Of a DNA stretch of 16,384 bases, positions 1 to 7,048 are shown in pieces (position 1 is the stretch's first letter; every line of letters starts with the position of its first letter). The notes under the pieces are model-generated. The model saw nothing but the letters and a program-made list of their open reading frames with translations. It ran no database searches and was not told where the DNA came from. The position numbers and the translations under genes are program-made. This DNA comes from Collinsella sp. (GTDB lineage Bacteria > Actinomycetota > Coriobacteriia > Coriobacteriales > Coriobacteriaceae), in contig DXZS01000026.1 of NCBI GenBank assembly GCA_019419505.1, positions 219 through 16,602 on the forward strand, read 5' to 3'.

Positions 1-581
1 GTCTGCTGGGCGCCCTTGGCGTCGGTGCCGACGACGGAGCACGTGGCAGAGACCTCCTGGCTCTCTGCCTTGGCAGGCTGAGCCTTGGCCTCTCCAGCGG
101 CAGAGACAACGGCGGTGTCCTGCTTCGAGGCATCGGACGTCGATGCAGCCGGTGCCTCATTGCCGGCAGCGCTATCGTCCTCAGTCTTGTCGGTAGGGCC
201 CGAAGCTGTCGCAGTGGCATCTTGCTCGGCAGTGCCCCCATTCGCCACCATGCCGCTCGCATTGAGGTCGGCAGCAGGGCTTGTCGCGGACTCACCAGAG
301 CCGTTCTCGGCAAGCGGTGCCGCCTGAGCCACAGCCTCGGCAATGCCCTCGGCGCCCTCGGCCCACAGTTGAGCCGGCGTGGTGCCAAAGGCCATCGCGA
401 AGGCCAGGAATGCCACCAGGCCGCGCTTGGCTACACCGCGTGCAATCGCGCCACGACGATGCAACGAGGCGCGCTCGCGCTCGTCCTCAAACATATCCAT
501 TTGTCCCCCATTGTCTGTACTTGGAGCGATGCCTTGAGGCTGCCCCACGTCATCGCGCATGTTGCGTTCGAGTTCCCCCAT
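1..581 (-). CDS. N-terminal part of a secreted/surface protein under cobalamin riboswitch control (runs off left edge)
   Basis: Only the first 193 or so codons are in the window. The protein opens with a charged lead of about 45 residues (RERASLHRR), a basic stretch ending in AKRG, then a hydrophobic core (LVAFLAFAMAFG) and a small-residue region (TTPAQLWA) that looks like a signal-peptidase site. What follows is a low-complexity linker rich in Ala, Ser, Thr, Glu and Asp, as in the spacers of Gram-positive surface proteins. No recognisable domain is reached. I chose the ATG at 581 because AAGGGGGA sits six bases upstream; in-frame ATGs at 560 and 500 are alternatives. The leader upstream looks like a cobalamin riboswitch, so a role in corrinoid capture or uptake is an inference. 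Surface proteins with cobalamin-binding-type domains are known behind such switches in Gram-positive gut bacteria, but the diagnostic C-terminal part is outside the window. Confidence 0.75.
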   Translation of the reverse strand, partial: MGELERNMRDDVGQPQGIAPSTDNGGQMDMFEDERERASLHRRGAIARGVAKRGLVAFLAFAMAFGTTPAQLWAEGAEGIAEAVAQAAPLAENGSGESATSPAADLNASGMVANGGTAEQDATATASGPTDKTEDDSAAGNEAPAASTSDASKQDTAVVSAAGEAKAQPAKAESQEVSATCSVVGTDAKGAQQ

Positions 582-635
582 CGGGGTCCCCCTTCCCTCC
601 AGAGCCCTATGCACACCGGCGGCATACGCCGCAGC

Positions 636-819
636 CGCATGCAAGATGGGAGGCGATCCGACTTAACCTTAACGGCTCAGGCGCGCCGTCCGATCTGCGA
701 CGCGAACATCCCGAGCCAAGAGGAATTACGGTTACTGGTACAGCCGGGGACTTGCACCCCGATTCTCCCAAACGCGCAGGAAAACCGCGCGTTCGTGCGT
801 CTCCGCACCACCATCTAGG
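636..819 (-). ncRNA. Cobalamin riboswitch (variant B12 box) in the leader of the surface protein gene
   Basis: Read on the minus strand, 769-726 matches the cobalamin-riboswitch core. A GGGAG is followed by a hairpin with stem CGGGG/CCCCG and loop TGCAAGT, then GGCTGTACCAGTAACCGTAA, a B12-box variant of the usual CCCGCCACTGTRA. Upstream in the same RNA are two perfect stems: AACGCGC/GCGCGTT (793-771) and GTGCG-GAGA-CGCAC (808-795). The L5 loop bases 756-751 are fully complementary to 645-640, which would be the L13 kissing partner. This RNA family binds adenosyl- or other cobalamins and represses downstream genes when ligand is present. The outer limits are approximate: the 5' end is set by the predicted start site and the 3' end by the kissing partner. 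I could not run a covariance model. Confidence 0.78.
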
Positions 820-825
820 CCATCG

Positions 826-854
826 ATTATTACCGTCAAAATGGTATCACGCAA
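826..854 (-). promoter_or_regulatory. Putative sigma-70 type promoter for the riboswitch leader
   Basis: On the minus strand a -35 like TTGCGT (854-849) and a -10 like AATAAT (831-826) are 17 bp apart. This would start transcription close to 819, at the 5' side of the riboswitch. The -35 overlaps the T-run of the preceding terminator. The match is moderate: four of six bases at -35 and five of six at -10. Confidence 0.45.
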
Positions 855-880
855 AAGGGCCCCGCACACAGGCGAAGCCC
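853..880 (-). terminator. Rho-independent terminator after the UbiB-family gene
   Basis: On the minus strand GGGCTTCGC pairs with GCGGGGCCC (nine pairs, two of them G-T) around a six-base loop CTGTGT, followed by TTTT. It lies about 50 bases past the stop of the upstream minus-strand gene and just before the riboswitch promoter, so it separates two transcription units. Confidence 0.65.
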
Positions 881-931
881 AAGGTAAAAGCTATTGTTTG
901 CGATAGGAAATTGCGGTGACGGTCGCAGCCT

Positions 932-2695
932 CTAGTGTTTGCCGCCGTGGCTGTTGAGCCAGATATTGCGGCCCAGCATAAGCGCCAGCACCAGCGCGCT
1001 CACGTAGCCCATAAAGCCAATGACCGGGATACCAAACACAACCGGCTCGATGCGTGCGTAGTACACCACCGACGAACCGATAAACAGGCCGGCGATAACG
1101 ATAGCCATCGACATGCGGTCGATAATTCCGCCCAGCTGTCGCAGTGCCTTATCGCTGCTCATGATCTGCGTGTTCACCTTAAGCTGGCCGCGCGTAAGCA
1201 TGCGCGAAGCCAGCCCCAGGTACTCAGCCGCCTCGAGTGAGCCCTTCGCCGCGCGATAGCTGCTCGCGGCAAGATCGCGCCCCATGTCGCGCACGCGCGC
1301 ATAGGTGCTTTTCTCGTTTTTAATGTGGGTTTGGATGATCTGGATCATGTTGACGTTGGGCATGTACTCGGTCAGCAAACCCTCGAGCGTCACCATGCCG
1401 CGCGCGAACATCGTCACCACGCTCGGCAGCTCAACATCGTTTTTGCGCGCCAGGTTTAGCAGCGAGGTCAAAAACTCGCCGATATCCAGGTCTTTAAGGT
1501 CGAGGCCCGCAAAGTCAGCCACGATAAAGTCAAGATCGGACAAAAAGGCCGAATGATCGAGCTCAGCCGAGTCGCCACGCGTCACGGCGAAGCGCATGAG
1601 CGAATCCTTGAGCTTGGGCACGTCACCCTCGGCCACGGCGAAAATCATGTCCTTTACGATACCGCGATCGTGACTCGACATGCGTCCGACCATGCCCAAG
1701 TCGATAAAGTAAACGATACCGTCTTTGAGGATGATGTTTCCCGCATGCGGGTCGGCATGGAAAAAGCCGTCGTCGAGCACCTGCGTCGAGTAGTCCTCGA
1801 CAATCGCGGCACCGATCTTTTCCAAGTCATAGCCCTCGGCCACCAAGCGTTCAGGATCGGCGATCGAAATGCCGTCGACGTAGTCCATAACCACCACGTG
1901 CTCGGTGCACAGGTCCAGATAGGATTTAGGGCACGTCACGCCATGAACGCTCTTATGGAACTCGTAGAAGTCGTTGAGGTTTTTGGCCTCGGCCAAAAAG
2001 TTGGTCTCCTCGCGAAACGAGGTCCACAACTCCTCGACTACGCCGTGCAGGTCAACGAATTGATCGGTGTTGACGAACTTGGAAACGATACGCACCACCG
2101 AGCGGATGATATCGATGTCCTGTGCCATAACCTGCTGCGCACCGGGGCGCTGCACCTTGACGGCCACGTCCTCGCCCGTCACCAGACGAGCGCGGTGCAC
2201 CTGCGCGAGCGACGCGCTACCGAGCGGGTTGGGGTCGATCGCATCGAACATCTCCCCCAGGCGCAGGCCGTATTCTTCTTCCAGACAGCTGAGTACGACC
2301 TCGTACGGCACCGGCTCCACGTCGGAGCGCAGACGACGCAGCTCGTCGCAAAAGCGCTGCGGCAGAATCTCGGACCGGTTGGCCAAAATCTGCCCCATCT
2401 TGACGAACATGGGGCCGAGTTCCTCGAGCAGGCGGCGCAAACGAACCGGCGTGAGGTTATCCCACACGCGGTACTTTTTGACCAGGCGAACAATCTGCCC
2501 AATGCGTTCGCGACGACCCGCCGGCGTGAGCTGGTATTCCTCGTCCGGTGCCATCGCGTCGGGCTCCTCGGGCACCATATCGACAGCGCGTGGCTTCTTG
2601 CGAGCGCCCGAGACGGCAGCGTCGACCTCATCGACAACCGCCGCCTCGTCACCCAGAGGATCTAGATTGTTGTAATCGGTGGTGGAATCTGCCAT
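932..2695 (-). CDS. UbiB/ABC1 (ADCK-like) family atypical kinase, membrane anchored
   Basis: This 587-residue protein belongs to the ABC1/UbiB/AarF atypical kinase-like family. Visible marks in order: the KxGQ motif (K99-Q102) in MFVKMGQILANR, the family's Ala-rich nucleotide loop GSASLAQVH (159-167), the VAVK lysine K180, the catalytic HADPHAGN (313-320), the metal-binding IDLG (D332), and two hydrophobic C-terminal segments (about 530-547 and 552-575). The first 60 residues are acidic and poorly conserved. In respiring bacteria UbiB supports ubiquinone synthesis; in Gram-positive anaerobes the family has no settled substrate, and a role in isoprenoid or lipid handling at the membrane is only possible. 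It starts eight bases after the stop of the phasin-like gene, with no strong ribosome binding site, so translational coupling is likely. No ubiquinone or menaquinone genes are nearby. Confidence 0.9.
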   Translation of the reverse strand: MADSTTDYNNLDPLGDEAAVVDEVDAAVSGARKKPRAVDMVPEEPDAMAPDEEYQLTPAGRRERIGQIVRLVKKYRVWDNLTPVRLRRLLEELGPMFVKMGQILANRSEILPQRFCDELRRLRSDVEPVPYEVVLSCLEEEYGLRLGEMFDAIDPNPLGSASLAQVHRARLVTGEDVAVKVQRPGAQQVMAQDIDIIRSVVRIVSKFVNTDQFVDLHGVVEELWTSFREETNFLAEAKNLNDFYEFHKSVHGVTCPKSYLDLCTEHVVVMDYVDGISIADPERLVAEGYDLEKIGAAIVEDYSTQVLDDGFFHADPHAGNIILKDGIVYFIDLGMVGRMSSHDRGIVKDMIFAVAEGDVPKLKDSLMRFAVTRGDSAELDHSAFLSDLDFIVADFAGLDLKDLDIGEFLTSLLNLARKNDVELPSVVTMFARGMVTLEGLLTEYMPNVNMIQIIQTHIKNEKSTYARVRDMGRDLAASSYRAAKGSLEAAEYLGLASRMLTRGQLKVNTQIMSSDKALRQLGGIIDRMSMAIVIAGLFIGSSVVYYARIEPVVFGIPVIGFMGYVSALVLALMLGRNIWLNSHGGKH

Positions 2696-2703
2696 CTGCG
2701 CTG

Positions 2704-3120
2704 CTACTCGGCCTCTTCGGTATCCTTCGCATCGTCGGGCTCAACGGACTCGACGGGCACCGAGGTCACGTTGTCCTCGACCGAATCGACGATGTCGCGC
2801 ACATGGGCCAGGAAGGCCGTACGCTCGGGCGCAGTCATAACGCGGACGCGAGCCAGAATGAGCTCGTCGAGCACGCGTTGGGCCGCGGTCTCGCCCTGCA
2901 TGCCCAGACGCTCGGTCAGGTCGGAGATGGTACCGCCGGCCTGCTCGAACATGTCGGACACACTGCGGGCGATATCGGGGGTGGCGGTGTCCTTGCGGAC
3001 CTGCTCGCCTTTGGTATTAAGGTCGTCGAGGACCTTCTTGCCGCCTTCAACAGCAACGGCGGCAGCGCCAAAGCCCACGTTAATGGCGCCGTTAACAAGC
3101 TGATCGAGTTTCATAACCAT
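2704..3120 (-). CDS. Small phasin-like helical protein, partner of the UbiB-family gene
   Basis: The 138-residue product is predicted to be largely helical, with no catalytic motif. It begins MVMKLDQLVNGAINVGFGAAAVAVEGGK-like, continues with charged helices including KVLDDLNTKGEQVRKD, and ends in an acidic tail (EPDDAKDTEEAE). The pattern of a short Ala/Gly-rich first helix followed by a 'KKVLDDLxxKGE' helix resembles phasin-like proteins that are often encoded next to ABC1/UbiB kinases; that likeness is from memory of the family, not a search. I place the start at 3120 because GGAG lies six bases upstream; the TTG at 3132 would leave the GGAG inside the gene. The gene is eight bases upstream of the UbiB-family gene and surely cotranscribed with it. 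Confidence 0.75.
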   Translation of the reverse strand: MVMKLDQLVNGAINVGFGAAAVAVEGGKKVLDDLNTKGEQVRKDTATPDIARSVSDMFEQAGGTISDLTERLGMQGETAAQRVLDELILARVRVMTAPERTAFLAHVRDIVDSVEDNVTSVPVESVEPDDAKDTEEAE

Positions 3121-3219
3121 GGTTGTCTCCAATCACAAACAACTGCATTGGCGTTCTTGTACCCAAGATTGAGTGAAAGCGACAAAGCGTTTTAGCACTA
3201 TTCGATCGACGGGAAATCC

Positions 3220-4743
3220 CTACCTCACGTTGTCGTTCATCGCGAAAGAGTTCTTCATGGCGCAGCTCGTGGTGTAGAGCACCTTGCCCAGCAGGGCATC
3301 GGTCTCCACGCGCACAAGCTCGGCAAAGGCCTCGTTGGCGCGTGCAAGCTCGGCAGGCACCTCGGCCTCGGGTAGCGCGGCTACGGCAGCATCGACGTCA
3401 TGGATCTGCTTGTGGCCCATGCCACCGACCTTCTCCTGATAATCCTCGACCGCGCGACCGCACTCATGGAAGCGGACGTCGGCCAGGGCGCCGATCAGGC
3501 GGTTGGCCCAGTAGAAGTTTTCGGACGTCACGCGAGCCTGCGTGTCGGCATAGTACTCGGGCATGGTCTCGACGTTGGCGTACAGCGGGACCAGCGCGTT
3601 AAACGAGTTGGAGCCAAAGGCCATCCACTGCACGGCGCGATACGCCGGCTGCGCATAGGGGCGCAGCTGCAACACGGCGAGCTGGCTGTTGCGGTTGATG
3701 CCGATGGGGCGATAGGCGCCGCGCGTGGCGGGCGTGCCCTTACTGCCGTAGCAGTCGTACTCCGTGCCCTGGTAGTGGCTCGAGAGTACGTACTTAATGT
3801 CCTCGATGGTCACCTTGCGCTCGGGCACACGGCTCCAGGGGATGTCGTCGCTCTCGGGCGTGTAGTCGGCGTCGGGGCCGTCCCACACATCGCTGGGGTT
3901 GAGGCAGCGCTGCATGTACCAGGCGCGCGGCGTGTTGTAGACGTGGTCGCTGTCGCTGTGCGAGCCAAAGGCCTCGCGCGGGTTAAAGACCGTCGCCGGG
4001 CCGTCGCCCTCGACGCCCAGCGTCAAGTCCAGATGCCACTCGGCCATCCAGGCGCGCAGGTCGGCGGAGCACATGTGGTCGGCCTGGTCGCCCTCGGCGT
4101 CGTCCAGGTCAAAGCTGTCGATACCCAGCTGGTTAGGCATGGTCACATAGGCGTCGTCGGGCACGCGCTTGGCGATCCAGTGATGGCCGCCGATGGTCTC
4201 GAGCCACCAGATCTCGTCCACGTCGCTAAAGGCGATGCCGTTGTTCTCGTAGGTGCCGTAGCGCTCGAGCAGGTCGCCCAGGATACGGACGCCGTCGCGG
4301 GCGGACTTGGCATACGGCAGGACCAGGGTCACCATGTCCTCCTCGCCCAGGCCACCAGGCTGCGCCGGCACATAGCCGTCCTCACCCTCGTTGCCCTTGG
4401 CGGGCACGTAGTCCACGAGCGGATCGGCGCCGCGAACGCGCTCGTTGGTGGTGAGCGTCTCGGTTGCGGACATGCCAACATTGAGCTCGTTGAAGCCCGC
4501 CTCGGCCCAAATGCCGTGACCGGGAATAACATCGGGGACGCTCGTGTAGCGCATGGGATTATCGGGCAGTTCAACGGTCAGGTGACTCAGGACGCTCGTG
4601 TAGACGCGCGGCTGCTCGTCGGGATGCACTACGCGCATGTGCTTGGGCTCAAACACCCCGTTGGACGAGTCCTCGTTACGCGCGACCAGGGTCGACCCGT
4701 CGTAGCTCGCGTTCTTACCAACCAAAATCGTTGTGCACGGCAT
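3220..4743 (-). CDS. pepD: Family C69 dipeptidase (PepD-like Ntn hydrolase)
   Basis: This 507-residue enzyme matches the C69 dipeptidases, cytoplasmic Ntn hydrolases that split a broad range of dipeptides. The N-terminus MPCTTILVGKNASYDGST carries the cysteine (residue 3) that acts as nucleophile in the family, followed by the conserved ARNEDS. Further along are the usual GGHHW and a C-terminal region typical of the family, and the length is normal. There is no signal peptide. The start at 4743 is preferred because AAGGAGG (4756-4750) is six bases upstream; an ATG at 4749 directly abuts that site and is unlikely. The gene stands alone, with 99 bases to the next gene downstream, and its upstream region is occupied by the palindromic repeat, so its promoter must lie within about 85 bases or inside the repeat. 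Confidence 0.92.
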   Translation of the reverse strand: MPCTTILVGKNASYDGSTLVARNEDSSNGVFEPKHMRVVHPDEQPRVYTSVLSHLTVELPDNPMRYTSVPDVIPGHGIWAEAGFNELNVGMSATETLTTNERVRGADPLVDYVPAKGNEGEDGYVPAQPGGLGEEDMVTLVLPYAKSARDGVRILGDLLERYGTYENNGIAFSDVDEIWWLETIGGHHWIAKRVPDDAYVTMPNQLGIDSFDLDDAEGDQADHMCSADLRAWMAEWHLDLTLGVEGDGPATVFNPREAFGSHSDSDHVYNTPRAWYMQRCLNPSDVWDGPDADYTPESDDIPWSRVPERKVTIEDIKYVLSSHYQGTEYDCYGSKGTPATRGAYRPIGINRNSQLAVLQLRPYAQPAYRAVQWMAFGSNSFNALVPLYANVETMPEYYADTQARVTSENFYWANRLIGALADVRFHECGRAVEDYQEKVGGMGHKQIHDVDAAVAALPEAEVPAELARANEAFAELVRVETDALLGKVLYTTSCAMKNSFAMNDNVR

Positions 4744-4830
4744 GCGCATCCTCCTTGAGCGAAGAAATCAAACGATAACAGTGTATCGCTTCGGCGCAGA
4801 AAGGGCGAAACCACGGCGCTGGCAACCCCT

Positions 4831-5060
4831 GTGGTCAAAAAATGCCAAATATGAGTACTGTCACTAATTTAGTGGCAGCAAATTGCACTGTTCCGGGCGC
4901 CGGGAATCCTCACCTGTCCAAAAACTGAGTCTAGTAATTCCCCATACGTCCAATAAAATTGGCTCTTTAACGATATTACTTATCGCTAAAGAGCCAAAAT
5001 GATCTCAAACATATGTGACTAACTTGGCAACAGTACTCATATTTGGCATTTTTTGACCAC
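4831..5060. repeat. 230-bp palindromic MITE-like element with perfect 31-bp terminal inverted repeats
   Basis: Bases 4831-4861 and 5030-5060 are exact reverse complements over 31 positions (outer end GTGGTCAAAAAATGCC). With a one-base gap the match continues outward into ACCCC on each side. The interior is AT-richer than the flanking genes and has no ORF. Inside is a second strong hairpin (4959-4997) and a small palindrome CACTAATTTAGTG near the left end. The layout of long inverted termini, short non-coding body and intergenic position is that of a non-autonomous transposable element or a dispersed structured repeat. No clear target-site duplication is visible, and copy number cannot be judged from one window. 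It separates folD from the pepD start, so it may also end folD transcripts or influence pepD expression. Confidence 0.8.
4959..4997. repeat. Inner hairpin of the palindromic element
   Basis: TTGGCTCTTTA-A-CGATA pairs with TATCG-C-TAAAGAGCCAA: 16 base pairs with a single A/C mismatch around the five-base loop TTACT. Neither strand has a long T-run directly after it, so it is not an ordinary intrinsic terminator. Confidence 0.75.
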
Positions 5061-5098
5061 GGGGTATCTAACCAACCCCCTAAACAGCCTCCAAACGC

Positions 5099-5953
5099 CT
5101 ATTTTACCGCGCGCTCAGCCGCCTCGATCACGTGCTTGGCGAGAATTGCTGTCGTCACGGCGCCCACGCCACCCGGCACGGGGGTGATTGCGCCAACAAC
5201 CGGCTCCGCGGCATCAAAATCGACGTCGCCGACCAGCTTGCCAGCGGCTTCGTCCCAATTAATGCCAACATCGATAATCGCCTGGTCCTCGCGGACCGCA
5301 TCTGCGCCAATCGTGCGCGCGCGTCCAACGGCGGCAACCACAATGTCGGCAGCACAGCACTCGGCGGCAAGATCGCGCGTATGCGTATGGCACGTCGTCA
5401 CGGTTGCGTTGCGCGCCGTAAGCATGGCGGCAACGGGGCGGCCAATTACCAGTGAGCGTCCGACCACGGCAACTTTGGCGCCGTCCAGCTCAACGCCGTA
5501 ATGATCCAGCAAAGCAAGCACGGCTTCAGCTGTGCAGGGGGCAAAACCCTCGCCGCGCCCCGAAAGCGTGGTGAGCAGCGAAGCCGGCGTCATGGAGTCA
5601 ACGTCCTTGGCGGGATCGAGCGTTGCGGCGACGGCGTTCTCGTCAAGGCCGGCGGGCAGCGGGCGAAACATCAGACAGCCATGAACAGCCGAGTCGGCAT
5701 TGATGTCCTCGATGGCCGTCAACAGCTCGTCTTGCGAAACACCGGCAGGAAGCAACACGCGACGCGCCTCGATGCCAACCTTTTCGCAGCGTTTAAGGGC
5801 GCCGCGCTCGTAGGATAGGTCGTCCTCGCGTTCACCCACACGCACGATAGCAAGCGTCGGAACAACACCGCGTTCGCGCAGCGCAGCGCAGCGGGCAGCG
5901 AGCTCCTCAGTCAAAGCGCGGGCGACGGGAGCACCCTTCAGTAGCTCAGCCAT
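5099..5953 (-). CDS. folD: FolD-family methylene-THF dehydrogenase, variant lacking the usual cyclohydrolase residues
   Basis: This 284-residue protein is a FolD homologue. The NADP-binding part is well conserved (VVGRSLVIGRPVAAML, 164-178; VDVGIN-type turn at 228-232; ITPVPGGVGAVTTA, 256-269), as is PxKDVD (114-119). The catalytic-site region is altered. Where E. coli-type FolD has YVxxK, this protein has Y48-ERGA52, so the essential lysine is replaced by Ala, with the next lysine two residues later. Where the QLPLP glutamine is expected it reads FRPLP (F96). Both residues are tied to the cyclohydrolase step, so this protein may be mainly a dehydrogenase, with hydrolysis done by the upstream neighbour. 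I chose the start at 5953 because GAGGGG lies seven bases upstream; the upstream gene stops two bases before it. Confidence 0.92.
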   Translation of the reverse strand: MAELLKGAPVARALTEELAARCAALRERGVVPTLAIVRVGEREDDLSYERGALKRCEKVGIEARRVLLPAGVSQDELLTAIEDINADSAVHGCLMFRPLPAGLDENAVAATLDPAKDVDSMTPASLLTTLSGRGEGFAPCTAEAVLALLDHYGVELDGAKVAVVGRSLVIGRPVAAMLTARNATVTTCHTHTRDLAAECCAADIVVAAVGRARTIGADAVREDQAIIDVGINWDEAAGKLVGDVDFDAAEPVVGAITPVPGGVGAVTTAILAKHVIEAAERAVK

Positions 5954-5955
5954 GG

Positions 5956-6588
5956 CTATCCCCTCTTTCTTGCAGCGTCGGAGGCGCGGCGCGCCAGCGC
6001 ATCGGCGCGCGGCAACCATGTGTCGAGCAACTCATCACACGCCGTCTCGAGCTCCTCGGCGCGTGCACGATCCTTCATAGACGTGGTGTTCGCAAAGAGC
6101 GTCAAGCTCGCGCCCTGCATAGCGGCACGGCAGAACACGGCACCACACGCCACGTCGGACAGCAGCTGTCGGGAGCCCTTGTCCGCCATGTCCTCGAGCA
6201 GCGCCAGTGCGCGCCCGCAGGCATCCATAATGCGATACGGCGGCATGGCGGCCACGTGCAGCGCATCCTGAATCGCAGCCGGTCGGGCCGGGTCCTCACG
6301 CGGAATACCGTACGCCGCGGACACCTGTCCGTAGGCACGAACGTCCTCGGCAACCAACTCGACAAGCTCCTGGGCCAGCTCATCAGCCTGGGTAAACGCG
6401 CGCGTCAGGTCATCCGCACGATCAGCAAGCGCGGGATTGGTCGCACCGTAGCGGGCAACCATTCCGCACAGCGAGGCGCCCAGCGCGCCCACAAAAGCGC
6501 TCGCGCTGCCACCACCGGGAACCGGCTCGCGCGCGGCCAGCGCCTCGGCAAACCCGCGGCAGGTCTTGTCCATCATCTCTTGGCTCAT
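5956..6588 (-). CDS. fchA: Cyclodeaminase/cyclohydrolase family protein, probable methenyl-THF cyclohydrolase (FchA-like)
   Basis: The 210-residue product is an all-helical member of the formiminotransferase-cyclodeaminase C-terminal family (FTCD_C). The N-terminal mark is the glycine loop PVPGGGSASAFVGALGASL with the following GMVARY; a central SDVACGAVFCRAAMQGA and a helical C-terminus complete the domain at its usual length. Stand-alone members act as methenyl-THF cyclohydrolase (clostridial FchA) or formimino-THF cyclodeaminase. No histidine-degradation gene is present and folD lies two bases downstream, which favours cyclohydrolase. I took the ATG at 6588, nine bases from AAGG; the ATG at 6594 sits too close to it. 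The 5' leader contains a seven-pair hairpin (6616-6639), with stem CGGTCGG/CCGACCG. The symbol is an inference from context. Confidence 0.82.
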   Translation of the reverse strand: MSQEMMDKTCRGFAEALAAREPVPGGGSASAFVGALGASLCGMVARYGATNPALADRADDLTRAFTQADELAQELVELVAEDVRAYGQVSAAYGIPREDPARPAAIQDALHVAAMPPYRIMDACGRALALLEDMADKGSRQLLSDVACGAVFCRAAMQGASLTLFANTTSMKDRARAEELETACDELLDTWLPRADALARRASDAARKRG

Positions 6589-7048
6589 ACGCATGCACCT
6601 TCAAGTCATATACATCGGTCGGGCGGCAACCACCGACCGACCGCATCGATCACATAATGGTGCATAGTCTAGCCCATAAGTACATAAGCGTCAGCGCACC
6701 TGGTCATCGCGGATTTCTATGACGAACGATAGGCGTCGGCACCGCAAACATGGGAAACATGGCCCGCCTTTCGGGACTTCCGGACGTCACAAACTGGGGC
6801 ATATCTATAAACAAGGAACCTGTTGGGGCAACGCCCGCGTACACGCGCCCCTTTAAAACAACGGACACCTCACCCCGGGGAGAGCCGACAGCACCGGCCC
6901 TCCCCTCTTTTGGACCCGTGCATATTGCCACTTAACGGCGCAAATCCGGCCCTCAGAATGGGACACATGGCCCACCCGAGCGAGCCGTCCACGCGTACAG
7001 TAAAGGCAGGTAATCCATGGGCGGTTACAGATCGAGGAGGACACGACC
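6589..7048. other. Divergent intergenic region of 460 bp between the folate genes and the lipoprotein gene
   Basis: No gene is supported here. It holds a hairpin in the folate-operon leader (6616-6639) and an imperfect direct repeat of 19 bases (6750-6768 and 6958-6976, ATGGGAMACATGGCCCRCC, two differences). It also holds a GGGGC/GCCCC hairpin (6825-6851) followed by TTT, and a stronger terminator-like hairpin (6877-6911). The short ORFs crossing it lack ribosome binding sites and have unlikely compositions. I see no clear -35/-10 pair for either divergent gene. Confidence 0.5.
6877..6911 (+). terminator. Terminator-like hairpin with no gene upstream on its strand
   Basis: GGGGAG (6877-6882) pairs with CTCCCC (6900-6905). 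After one mismatch, GCCG pairs with CGGC around the loop ACAGCAC, and TCTTTT follows. It is oriented to stop plus-strand transcripts, yet the nearest plus-strand gene begins downstream. It could end a short RNA started between about 6660 and 6860, or attenuate the lipoprotein transcript. Confidence 0.45.

Noticed and set aside
726..769. tRNA-like arm: GGGGACTTGCACCCC looks like a tRNA T- or D-arm
   Set aside because: No acceptor stem, anticodon arm or CCA can be built around it. The surrounding GGGAG and CCAGTAACCGTAA fit a cobalamin riboswitch on the minus strand instead.
222..919. Long plus-strand open frames across the left region
   Set aside because: They run antisense through a signal-peptide coding region and a riboswitch, lack ribosome binding sites and have unnatural composition.
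1553..2665. 370-residue plus-strand open frame
   Set aside because: It is antisense to the UbiB-family gene, whose motifs are intact; such mirror frames are common in GC-rich genes.
3400..4758. 452-residue plus-strand open frame
   Set aside because: It is the mirror of the C69 dipeptidase gene, with a composition rich in His, Val and Ala and no recognisable domain.
4831..5060. Simple intrinsic terminator for folD
   Set aside because: The arms are 168 bases apart and the inner hairpin has no T-run directly after it. The outer T-stretch is inside the arm itself, so an ordinary terminator does not explain the structure.
6704..6935. Short open frames on both strands in the divergent intergenic region
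   Set aside because: No start signals, no family likeness, and they cross terminator-like hairpins.
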